Translations under genes and position numbers: made by a program
Assembly: GCA_041691015.1 (NCBI GenBank)
Contig: JBEPVN010000036.1
Coordinates: 1-21,923, forward strand
Origin: JBBSJT01 sp041691015
GTDB taxonomy: Bacteria; Chlamydiota; Chlamydiia; Chlamydiales; Parachlamydiaceae
Reading direction: 5' to 3'
DNA: 21,923 nucleotides
Part shown: positions 1-7,498 of the stretch, in pieces
How the letters are laid out: every line of letters begins with the position of its first letter
Position numbering within the stretch: the first letter of the stretch is position 1
The notes under the pieces: model-generated
What the model was told of the DNA's origin: nothing
Database searches by the model: none
Seen by the model: the letters and a program-made list of their open reading frames with translations, nothing else

Positions 1-94
1 GGCGCCTAAATTTTGTTTTTAGATTTATAAAAAAAACCCCCTCCTTTTGAAAAAAAAAACAAAAAATATTAGTTTCCGCACTCCAAAAATGCGC

Positions 95-123
95 TTGACA
101 GATCATCTGCTATTTCTTATCGT
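95..123 (+). promoter_or_regulatory. Possible promoter of murF-alr
   Basis: A perfect -35 box TTGACA (95-100) is followed after 17 bases by a weak -10, TATCGT (118-123). A better-looking TATAAT (144-149) abuts the start codon at 152 but has no -35 at the right distance and would give a transcript starting inside the gene. Bases 1-94 hold A- and T-runs (including ten A at 50-59) and no gene that I can recognise. Confidence 0.35.
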
Positions 124-151
124 TTTTTTCTTTAATAGGCAGGTATAATGT

Positions 152-2674
152 ATGGATTCTTTTGATTTGAGGTTGTGGGATGGCTTTAGCCCATGCGGCG
201 GCAGGCCAGATGTGCAAGCCATTGTAGATCAGATTGTCATTGACTCAAGAAGGATTACTTCTTCAAAAGCCCTCTTTGTAGCACTTGCAGGCTCACTTCA
301 AGATGGACACCTCTTTATAGAAGAAGCGATCAAGGCAGGAGCTGCATTTGCTATCGTTAACGAAGATTTTATTCTGAAAGGCAATATTCCTAAAAACTTC
401 ACTCTTTTGAGATGTAAAGACCCTTTAAAAGCACTTCAAGAAATCGCAAGAGCCTATAGATTAACTAAAAAAGCAAAAGTGATTGCCATCACGGGCTCTT
501 ATGGCAAAACAATGGTAAAAGATTTGCTTCATTTATTTTTCAGTAAAACAAAGCGCATAGTTTCCTCGCCAGAGAGCTTTAACAGCCAAATAGGTGTTGC
601 GCTTAGTTTGTTACTTATTCAAGACCATCATGAAATTGCAATCATAGAAGCTGCAGTTTCTAAAAAAGACGAAATGGATCAATTGGTTCATATGATTGTC
701 CCAAATTGTTCCATAATGACACATATCGGTAAAAAACATCAGACAACACTTGGAAATATCGAATCATCTTCATTTGAAATCATAAAAATGAGCGTTGCTG
801 AATCGATCGAAGATTGGGTTTTGATTCCGAACCACGCATCCCTTAAGCCCCATGTAAAAAAAATTCAAAGCTTATTTTATTTTTGGAATGAGTTTCAAGA
901 CAACCTACCCTTTGCAAAACTTAACCCGAATGATCCAAATTTAAGCTATGAGCTGATATTTCCGGATAAAACTACATTTACAAAACAAATTACTTCCGGG
1001 TTTAATTATTTTTTGGATCTAATCAACATTGCTGTAAAAGCAGCTTTCTTAGAAAATATTTCAAAAGATCATATTTGCGAGGTATTGGAAACATACTCCT
1101 CAGAACCCATGAGGACAGAGCTCTGGCAATCAACACTTGGTTCGATTTTTATCAACGACACTTATTGCGAAGACCCCCAATCTGTCGATTTATCCCTTAA
1201 ATATTTTGAGCAATCCACGCCAAAGAACCGTAAAACATTTATTTTCAGTGGAATGCGAAATAAAAATACGCGCACAGAAAATGATTACAAAAGAATCGGC
1301 CAAGCGATCAGCAAAGCGAAACTTCAAGAACTGATTTTGATCGGAGATCAACCTTACTCACCGCTTATTCAGGAAGTTAAAAAAAACTCTCCCGGCACAG
1401 AAATTACTCTTCATGGATCGCTAAATGAAGCAATCAAAAAACTGCAGATCGACATTCATCCAGATGACCTCATATTACTTAAAGGCGAAAAAAAAGAATC
1501 TCTGGACAATTTAACAGAAGCCTTTGAGGGAAGCATCAGTAATAATCAGTGTACAATCAATCTTGCTGCTATTCAAGCAAATCTTTTGGCTTTAAAAAAC
1601 AAACTGCCTCAAAAAACACGCCTCATGGTTATGGTAAAGGCTCTTGCATACGGAACCTCCGAAATCCGAATGGCAAAATTTTTAAAGACGCTAGGAGTTG
1701 ATATTTTAGGGGTCTCTTATGTCGATGAAGGGGTTTCGTTAAAAAAAGCTTCTGTCACACAAGAAATCTTTGTTTTAAATGCCGTCATTCATGAAATTCC
1801 AAAAATTCTTAAATGGGACTTATGCGTTGGTGTCAGCGAATTTACGTTTATAGAAGAATTAAACAGGCAAGCGGCCTTTTGTCATCAAATAATAAAAGTT
1901 CACCTTCATGTAGATACAGGCATGAAAAGATTCGGATGCGGAACAGAAAAAGCTTTAATGCTTGGAAAATTGATTGCAAACTCCTCTAATCTAATTTTAG
2001 AGGGTATCATGACCCATTTTGCAGCAGCGGACAATCCAAAAGAAGATGCTTTTACTTTGATGCAAGCTGAAACTTTAGATAAAGTGATTGAGGAATTAAC
2101 AAAAGAAGGCATAAATATTCCTTTGCGCCATGCTGCAAATTCAAGCGCTGCCATGCGTTTTCATTTTCCCTCTTTCAACATGGTACGGATTGGTCTTTCC
2201 ATATATGGACTTTATCCATCAAAAGAGTCTGAACACTCTCTTGAATTAAGGCTTGCCCTTTCTTTGACATCCCGGGTTGTTGGTATTAATCATTGCAAAA
2301 AAGGAGAAACTGTAAGTTATGCAAGAAGTTACACCGTTACGTCGGAATCGCAAAAAATAGCAGTGTTGCCAATCGGCTATTTTGACGGATTGCACCGAAA
2401 TTACAGTGGAAAGGGTCATGTTGTGATCCACGGTAAAAAAGCTCCTATGGTGGGGAAAATTTGTATGGACTACATGATGGTGGATGTCACAGATATTCCT
2501 GGAGTTGAAATAGGCTCTAAAGTTCTGATTTTTGGAGAAGATGAATATGGAAATTACTTGTCTCCAGAAGACTTTGCAACAAGCGGAGACTCAATTGTGT
2601 ATGAATTGATTACCTGCATGGGACCAAGAATCCAGCGTATCTTTATCTATGAAGAGGCTGTCAGTTTGAGATGA
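152..2674 (+). CDS. Bifunctional MurF-like ligase / alanine racemase fusion
   Basis: 840 residues. The N-terminal half (about 1-460) is a Mur ligase: DSRR (31-34), ATP loop ITGSYGKT (113-120), FNSQIGVALSL (143-153) and a central segment NDTYCEDPQS (335-344). MurF adds D-Ala-D-Ala to the UDP-MurNAc tripeptide. The C-terminal half (about 465-840) is a fold-type III PLP alanine racemase, with PLP lysine K496 in VMVKALAYGT, the DTGMKRFG substrate-loop segment (588-595), NMVRIG (676-681), catalytic tyrosine Y723 in VSYARSY and ICMD (770-773). Both halves act in cytoplasmic peptidoglycan precursor synthesis. This domain order and length match the MurF-Alr fusions known from Bacteroidetes. The ligase half is the more divergent: the usual SYN of the central motif reads TYC, and the carbamylated-lysine region is hard to align, so ligase activity is less certain than racemase activity. 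The start is ATG at 152 with AGG at 141-143. Confidence 0.9.
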   Translation: MDSFDLRLWDGFSPCGGRPDVQAIVDQIVIDSRRITSSKALFVALAGSLQDGHLFIEEAIKAGAAFAIVNEDFILKGNIPKNFTLLRCKDPLKALQEIARAYRLTKKAKVIAITGSYGKTMVKDLLHLFFSKTKRIVSSPESFNSQIGVALSLLLIQDHHEIAIIEAAVSKKDEMDQLVHMIVPNCSIMTHIGKKHQTTLGNIESSSFEIIKMSVAESIEDWVLIPNHASLKPHVKKIQSLFYFWNEFQDNLPFAKLNPNDPNLSYELIFPDKTTFTKQITSGFNYFLDLINIAVKAAFLENISKDHICEVLETYSSEPMRTELWQSTLGSIFINDTYCEDPQSVDLSLKYFEQSTPKNRKTFIFSGMRNKNTRTENDYKRIGQAISKAKLQELILIGDQPYSPLIQEVKKNSPGTEITLHGSLNEAIKKLQIDIHPDDLILLKGEKKESLDNLTEAFEGSISNNQCTINLAAIQANLLALKNKLPQKTRLMVMVKALAYGTSEIRMAKFLKTLGVDILGVSYVDEGVSLKKASVTQEIFVLNAVIHEIPKILKWDLCVGVSEFTFIEELNRQAAFCHQIIKVHLHVDTGMKRFGCGTEKALMLGKLIANSSNLILEGIMTHFAAADNPKEDAFTLMQAETLDKVIEELTKEGINIPLRHAANSSAAMRFHFPSFNMVRIGLSIYGLYPSKESEHSLELRLALSLTSRVVGINHCKKGETVSYARSYTVTSESQKIAVLPIGYFDGLHRNYSGKGHVVIHGKKAPMVGKICMDYMMVDVTDIPGVEIGSKVLIFGEDEYGNYLSPEDFATSGDSIVYELITCMGPRIQRIFIYEEAVSLR

Positions 2675-2678
2675 TCTT

Positions 2679-4298
2679 TTAAGCTAAATTTTCAATAATT
2701 TCGGCTTTTTGTGGATCTGCAGCTTCCATATCTTTTTTGGCAGCTTCGAGCAATTCAGAACTTGTAGGGCGTAACTTATAATCAGTATTTAATCCTTGAA
2801 TAAGTAAATCAGCAAATTCAGCATTTGCTCCGTTATCTGTCAGTTGTTTTTTTAAATTTACGTCAACGATAAAATCTCCTATACGAGTAGTTCTTAGGTA
2901 AGGCATTTTTTTTGTATAAATTTGGCAGATAGTTGCGCACATTGCATACACATCGCTTTTTTCTTCAATCAACCTATAAGTTTTAAAATCATTATCCATT
3001 ACAGCAGTTTTTGATAATTCTTCATCTGCATAAGGTTTGTATACTGGGGTAAAAACTCTACGCCTTAGAGATTCATGTTCCAATTCGTGTTCAAAAGCAT
3101 CTCCAAAATCTGCTAAAAATGCTAAGGATCTTGTTTCATCGTTGTTCTTACCTCGATTAAAAAATATATTAGCTGGTTTTATATCGCCATGTGTTATACC
3201 CTTAGAATGTAAATAATCTAGACCATACAAGAGTTGGTATGCGACACTTGCCTTTTCAAATAAAGATAATTTTTTTTCAGAAGCTATCACACTTTTTAAA
3301 TCTGTTTCGTAAAACGCTCCGATGTGACCTGTTTTAGCACTCGTTGGAAACATAATACTCCGCACATCCTTAACTTCCTTAAGAGCCTTTTGAATACCAA
3401 GAACTGTCTTTTCTGCATGGATTGTGCCGAGGATTTTAACTTCTTGTATAATCTGAGATTGACTGGCCTGGTGAGCTTTAGGCATTTTAACAACAGACTC
3501 ATCCCCTAGCTCCAATACACCTTCAAGTAAATTTACTCCTTGGAAAGCAATCCCAAAACTACCCTCACCGAGTTTTTTTCCGAATAAGCCGGTAATTTTT
3601 AATGAATCGCCTGAGGTTTTGACTAATATGCTGTGATATTTTGTCATAGGAATAATCATTTCAAGATCTTTTGTGGGAGCCCTCTTTTGGGCAAGTACTT
3701 TAAAAGCGCTTCTAATAGTCAATTTAATTGTTTTAATAGCTTGATTTAATTGGAGATTCTCATCTGAATCAGTAGCAACAAGCTTTTTGTACACAGCTTC
3801 CACTTTACTCTCTACTTGCTTTGCTGTCTCAATGAATTCATCCAATCTCCCCTCTTTTTTAGCTAGGAGTACTTCTTCAAGTGTTAAATGAAAGGAATCT
3901 GCTAAATATCCCAAATATTCGAGTTCATGAATATCTTCTGCGTTTTTAAACAAGGTGTAATCAACATTGTAATGCTTTGCTTCAACAGCTAAATTGATTA
4001 ACTCCTCTAGAGAATCTGACTTTTCTGCTTCTATAATCATTTCCTTGGAGATATTAAGCTCTAATGCGATATCGCTGATCCTGACCAGCAAATCGTCATT
4101 ATTTAATTTTATCTCCACAAACTTTTTATTAGAAAAAAAATTATCCAGACTATTAATAGCTTTTTGAATAAAATTCAGTTCACTGACCACTTTTGTTTTT
4201 GCATAAATTTTAACGTCGTCAAACTTAAGAAATGTAATTAAATCGAGGTTTTCATAGCTGGATTTTTGGATTTTACCTTGAAAGCTTGGTACCGTCAT
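2679..4298 (-). CDS. Eukaryotic-like Ser/Thr protein kinase with novel N-terminal region
   Basis: 539 residues. The kinase domain spans about 235-520 and has an intact catalytic set: glycine loop KLGEGSFG (242-249), VAIK-type lysine K271, helix C glutamate E286, catalytic loop HGDIKPANIFF (370-380; D372, N377), DFG D397-G399, helix F aspartate D449 in KSDVYAM, and R510 in LRPTSSELL. HRD is replaced by HGD (a non-RD type), and the usual APE motif is not obvious near VYKPYADEE (419-427). It should therefore be an active Ser/Thr kinase. Residues 1-230 resemble nothing I recognise and are helical, with a weak internal repeat. No signal peptide or membrane segment is seen. AAAGG lies 6 bases before the ATG. 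The stop is 4 bases from that of the convergent murF-alr gene. The gene stands alone, so it may be a secreted effector or a house regulator; the sequence does not decide. Confidence 0.88.
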   Translation of the reverse strand: MTVPSFQGKIQKSSYENLDLITFLKFDDVKIYAKTKVVSELNFIQKAINSLDNFFSNKKFVEIKLNNDDLLVRISDIALELNISKEMIIEAEKSDSLEELINLAVEAKHYNVDYTLFKNAEDIHELEYLGYLADSFHLTLEEVLLAKKEGRLDEFIETAKQVESKVEAVYKKLVATDSDENLQLNQAIKTIKLTIRSAFKVLAQKRAPTKDLEMIIPMTKYHSILVKTSGDSLKITGLFGKKLGEGSFGIAFQGVNLLEGVLELGDESVVKMPKAHQASQSQIIQEVKILGTIHAEKTVLGIQKALKEVKDVRSIMFPTSAKTGHIGAFYETDLKSVIASEKKLSLFEKASVAYQLLYGLDYLHSKGITHGDIKPANIFFNRGKNNDETRSLAFLADFGDAFEHELEHESLRRRVFTPVYKPYADEELSKTAVMDNDFKTYRLIEEKSDVYAMCATICQIYTKKMPYLRTTRIGDFIVDVNLKKQLTDNGANAEFADLLIQGLNTDYKLRPTSSELLEAAKKDMEAADPQKAEIIENLA

Positions 4299-4332
4299 AA
4301 TTAACCTTTGTTACAATAATTAACTAACTATT

Positions 4333-4338
4333 ATTATA
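4333..4338 (-). promoter_or_regulatory. Possible -10 box upstream of kinase gene
   Basis: On the minus strand this reads TATAAT, about 35 bases ahead of the kinase start at 4298. The surrounding 4299-4385 is extremely AT-rich. No convincing -35 is seen at 16-18 bases (TTTAAT is the best). Confidence 0.3.
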
Positions 4339-4425
4339 GTATGTAATTATTATTAATTAAAACAATTAAAACATTTAATTATTGTAATATAGAGACGATA
4401 GGCTGCAAATTGCGGGGCGTTGCTC

Positions 4426-4594
4426 ATCTAAGAAGCGATTTTACATAGATAGAATGTGTGACAACCCTTAGCATTACCCATTTTTTTTAAGTCGCTGCTG
4501 CTAAATCCGCCGCGGCAGCGGCATACGCATCAAGCTTAAGGGTCAAACTTCCGGTGGTTACAACCACCTATCTATGTAAAATCGCCTCTTAGAT
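4426..4594. repeat. MITE-like element with 27-bp terminal inverted repeats
   Basis: The left arm (4426-4452) and right arm (4568-4594) are reverse complements at 26 of 27 positions, differing only at AGAAGCG versus AGAGGCG. Inside are nested inverted pairs: ACCCTTAGC (from 4465) with GCTTAAGGGT (4534-4543), and GTCGCTGCTGC (4491-4501) with GCGGCAGCGGC (4512-4522). The whole 169 bp could fold as one long hairpin. It contains no ORF and is richer in GC than the AT-rich DNA beside it. It sits between the end of the photolyase operon and the kinase gene, both on the minus strand, so it could also end transcription of that operon. A non-autonomous mobile element or structured repeat is the best description; a clear target-site duplication was not found. 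Confidence 0.65.
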
Positions 4595-4610
4595 AAGCAC
4601 CATTGAGGCG

Positions 4611-5504
4611 TCAGTTTAAAGTATGCACGAGAGCATCTTTGATGTAAGGATACCGGAATTTAAAGCCTGCATCCATTAAACGCTTTGGATAGACTTTAGC
4701 GCTCGATAACAGCAATTCATCCGCCATTTGCCCAAAAATTAAACGCGCTGCAAAAGTTGGTAACGGTAAAAAAGCTGGACGATGCAATATTTTAGCAAGT
4801 GATTCTGTAAAGCACTGATTATTAATAGGATAGGGAGAAACTGCATTGATAGGGCCAGATATTGCCTTGTTTTCTATAGCAAATAAAATGATGCTAATAA
4901 GGTCATCTATCGCAATAAAGCTAAAATATTGCTCTCCGCTTCCGACTTTGCCTCCTAATCCAAGTTTAAAAGGAGTAAGCATCGAACTTAACGCACCTCC
5001 CTCCTTTGATAAAACAGCCCCTGTCCTTAAAAGAACAACTCGGGTTTTCGTTTCATCGACTTTTACGGCAGCTTCCCATGCTTTGCAAACTTCTGACAAA
5101 AAATTATTTCCGGGAGCGCTTTCTTCTGTTAGAGCCTCACTGCCTCTATCCCCATAAAAACCGATCGCCGAGGCATTAACAAGAACACTCGGAGGTCTTT
5201 TTAATTTTGAAATAATACCGCAAAGTGTTTTTGTAGCAAGCACCCGGCTTTCCAGGATTTTCTTTTTTTTAGATGCGGTCCATCTACCAGTTGCTATGTT
5301 TTCCCCGCTTAAATTAACAAACACATCCATGTCTTCATAGGGTGTAGGGTCAGTTGGTATACTTTCTGGATTCCAGAATATCTCATGACTTTGCAAGGGT
5401 TTTGTTCCCCTGGTTAATTTAAAAACCAGGTTTTTATTTTCTTCCAAGCGCTTGACAAGCGCTTTACCTATAAGTCCGGAGGCTCCTGCAATTAATATTT
5501 TCAT
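4611..5504 (-). CDS. YfcH/TIGR01777-family NAD(P)-dependent epimerase
   Basis: 297 residues, the usual length of the family. It opens with the Rossmann dinucleotide motif GASGLIG (7-13). Also visible are VNLSGENIATGRW, the NASAIGFYG segment in the active-site strand, LRTGAVLS, and a C-terminal extension of the DUF1731 type (PAFLPLPTFAARLIFG, then KVYPKRLMDAGF). These are the hallmarks of the TIGR01777 family of SDR-like proteins, whose substrate is unknown. It is the last gene of the four-gene minus-strand operon. Its ATG overlaps the stop of the redoxin gene (ATGA), so translation is likely coupled. Family members often lie beside photolyase genes, as here. Confidence 0.9.
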   Translation of the reverse strand: MKILIAGASGLIGKALVKRLEENKNLVFKLTRGTKPLQSHEIFWNPESIPTDPTPYEDMDVFVNLSGENIATGRWTASKKKKILESRVLATKTLCGIISKLKRPPSVLVNASAIGFYGDRGSEALTEESAPGNNFLSEVCKAWEAAVKVDETKTRVVLLRTGAVLSKEGGALSSMLTPFKLGLGGKVGSGEQYFSFIAIDDLISIILFAIENKAISGPINAVSPYPINNQCFTESLAKILHRPAFLPLPTFAARLIFGQMADELLLSSAKVYPKRLMDAGFKFRYPYIKDALVHTLN

Positions 5505-6082
5505 AGATCACACGCTTCTGGAGGCATCCAACTAGCTTCCTTACCTGTCCATTTGATATTGCAGCCTATAGGATTTGTAGTAGGCTTTGTAATTGGTTTA
5601 CCGCTTAAATGCTCACTTAAAGCAGATTCCAAATCGTGTTGCGTTACTTTTTCAGGATCTCTTGGAAAATCTACTGCACGCCCTGTATAAATTAGTTTTC
5701 TTGCCTTATCAAAAACATAAAAATGAGGAGTTCTTAAAGCGCCATACTTTAAGGCCGTAATTTGTGAATCATCCCTCAAATAGATCCAAGGGAAATGATT
5801 TTGTTCCATACGCTCAACCATATGATCAAAAGAATCAAGAGGCTTTGTTTTTTCACTATTAGAATTGATACCTGCAAACACTACATTTTGGGATTTAAAT
5901 TTTTCCACCGTTTGTGCTGTTAGCGGATCTGAGGATAAGACAAACGGACAATGGTTGCATGTAAAGAATATCACAAGCACTTCTGCATTTTCAAAATCTT
6001 TTAATGAGTAAGTTTTGCCATCTGTTGCGAGCAATGAAAAATCCGGAGCATCTGCTCCTATTTCTAAAGTAAACGGTTTCAT
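5501..6082 (-). CDS. Thioredoxin-fold peroxiredoxin-like protein
   Basis: 193 residues. The start IGADAPDFSLLATDGKTYSL (8-27) is typical of the AhpC/TSA/Redoxin superfamily. A CxxC motif, CNHCPF (42-47), sits after the first beta strand, and YGALRTPHFYVFD supplies the cis-Pro region. The family resembles the cytoplasmic PRX-like thioredoxin-domain proteins of about 180-200 residues; a role in thiol redox or peroxide handling is inferred. No signal peptide is present, which argues against a periplasmic ResA role. The start codon directly follows the photolyase stop, and the 3' end overlaps the YfcH-type gene by 4 bases. Confidence 0.85.
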   Translation of the reverse strand: MKPFTLEIGADAPDFSLLATDGKTYSLKDFENAEVLVIFFTCNHCPFVLSSDPLTAQTVEKFKSQNVVFAGINSNSEKTKPLDSFDHMVERMEQNHFPWIYLRDDSQITALKYGALRTPHFYVFDKARKLIYTGRAVDFPRDPEKVTQHDLESALSEHLSGKPITKPTTNPIGCNIKWTGKEASWMPPEACDL

Positions 6083-7498
6083 TTATTCATCCTTCATATT
6101 TTTTAATGCGATTAATGCTAATTCACGGGCTTTGCCGTGGTCAACAATGGGTTTCGGGTATGTTTTTCCAAGTACTATTCGAGCATTTTTTAAAACCTCA
6201 ACTGGAGCTAAAAATGGCTTGTGGATCCATTTTGCCTCTAAATGTTTTAGTTCAGGCACCCACTTTCTTATATATTCACCATTTGGATCAAATTTTTCGG
6301 CTTGTGTTGTGGGATTAAAGATACGAAAATAAGGGGCAGCGTCTGCCCCACATCCAGAAACCCATTGCCATCCAAGCGTATTGTTTGCAAGGTCTGCATC
6401 TACAAGTGTATCCATGAACCATTTAGCTCCCTCCATCCAGGAAATGATGAGATCTTTCACTAAAAAAGATCCCACAACCATGCGAACGCGATTATGCATC
6501 CAGCCGGTTTTCCATAATTGCCTCATGCCGGCATCGACAAGCGGATAACCGGTCAATCCTTTTTGCCAGGCTTTTAAACCATGCGGATCATTATTCCAGG
6601 GAAAATGATTAAACTCTTTTCGTAAAGGCTCAGTTTCAGTTTTAGGAAAATGGTAGATCAAATGATAGGCAAATTCGCGCCAAAAAAGTTGCCTTAAATA
6701 GGGGGTCACTTGTGGTTCCGTGCTTCCATATTTTTCGATCACAGCATGAAAAATCATTCTTGGGCTGATTTCTCCAAAATGTAGCGAGGCAGATAGGTGA
6801 GAGACGCTATCAATATCTGGCCTATCCCTTTCGGATTCATAATTTAAAATATCTTTTTGTATGAACCTTTTCAATAATTCTTTAGCATGCGTAAGCCCAG
6901 GCTGCCACACAGTCTTAAACCCTTTGTCCCAATCAATTATGGGCAAAAGTTTAAGATCATCAATAGATCCTTTATTTTTTACATCATAAGAAAAGATGGG
7001 TTGATTTATGGTTGTGACAGGTTTTGGAATTTCGTTTCTCAAACAATTTTTCCAAAATGGTGTAAAGACTTGGAATGGTTTACCCTGCTTGTTTTGAATA
7101 TCCCATGGTTCAAAAAGAAGATTACCCTTAAAACTTAATGCATCAATATTTTGAGATTTTAATTCAGCCTTAATCTCTCCATCTCTTTTAATGCTTGCAG
7201 GCTCATAACATCGATTCCAATAAACTGAGTCTGCGCGACTTTCAACTATCAATTGCTGCAAGACTTTTAAGCAATTGCCATCTCTTACCACAAGACTTAA
7301 ATTTAAACTTTTTAATTGCTCATTTAAGACCAGAAGCGAGTAATGAAGCCACCAAGAGGCAGCTCCTCCGATTTTCTTATCCTTGATGTATAATGGGATA
7401 ATGGGCCTTCCCTCTTTTACAGCATGATTTAATGCAGGATTATCTTCCAAACGAAGATCGAGTCTAAACCATAAAATGATGGGCTGTTTTTTAATCAT
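6083..7498 (-). CDS. phrB: Deoxyribodipyrimidine photolyase (class I CPD type)
   Basis: 471 residues from the ATG at 7498. It repairs cyclobutane pyrimidine dimers in DNA using blue or near-UV light and FAD. The N-terminal alpha/beta antenna domain begins ILWFRLDLRLEDNPAL. The C-terminal FAD domain shows LRQLFWREFAYHLIYHFP, WQKGLTGYPLVDAGMRQLW, TGWMHNRVRMVVGSFLVKDL, and ANNTLGWQWVSGCGADAAPY followed by RIFNP, the strongest signature of the photolyase/cryptochrome family. An in-frame TTG at 7510 could add four residues. I chose ATG 7498 because it overlaps the upstream stop as ATGA, the same coupling seen at the end of this operon. Confidence 0.95.
   Translation of the reverse strand: MIKKQPIILWFRLDLRLEDNPALNHAVKEGRPIIPLYIKDKKIGGAASWWLHYSLLVLNEQLKSLNLSLVVRDGNCLKVLQQLIVESRADSVYWNRCYEPASIKRDGEIKAELKSQNIDALSFKGNLLFEPWDIQNKQGKPFQVFTPFWKNCLRNEIPKPVTTINQPIFSYDVKNKGSIDDLKLLPIIDWDKGFKTVWQPGLTHAKELLKRFIQKDILNYESERDRPDIDSVSHLSASLHFGEISPRMIFHAVIEKYGSTEPQVTPYLRQLFWREFAYHLIYHFPKTETEPLRKEFNHFPWNNDPHGLKAWQKGLTGYPLVDAGMRQLWKTGWMHNRVRMVVGSFLVKDLIISWMEGAKWFMDTLVDADLANNTLGWQWVSGCGADAAPYFRIFNPTTQAEKFDPNGEYIRKWVPELKHLEAKWIHKPFLAPVEVLKNARIVLGKTYPKPIVDHGKARELALIALKNMKDE

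Noticed and set aside
144..149. TATAAT just before the murF-alr start as a -10 box
   Set aside because: No -35 at a usable distance, and transcription would begin inside the gene.
1906..2154. Open frame of 82 codons on the minus strand inside murF-alr
   Set aside because: It lies opposite the well-conserved racemase domain and has no ribosome site or recognisable motif.
6015..6332. Open frame of 105 codons on the plus strand across the redoxin/photolyase junction
   Set aside because: It is antisense to two conserved genes, including the photolyase C-terminus, and its translation shows no protein-like features.
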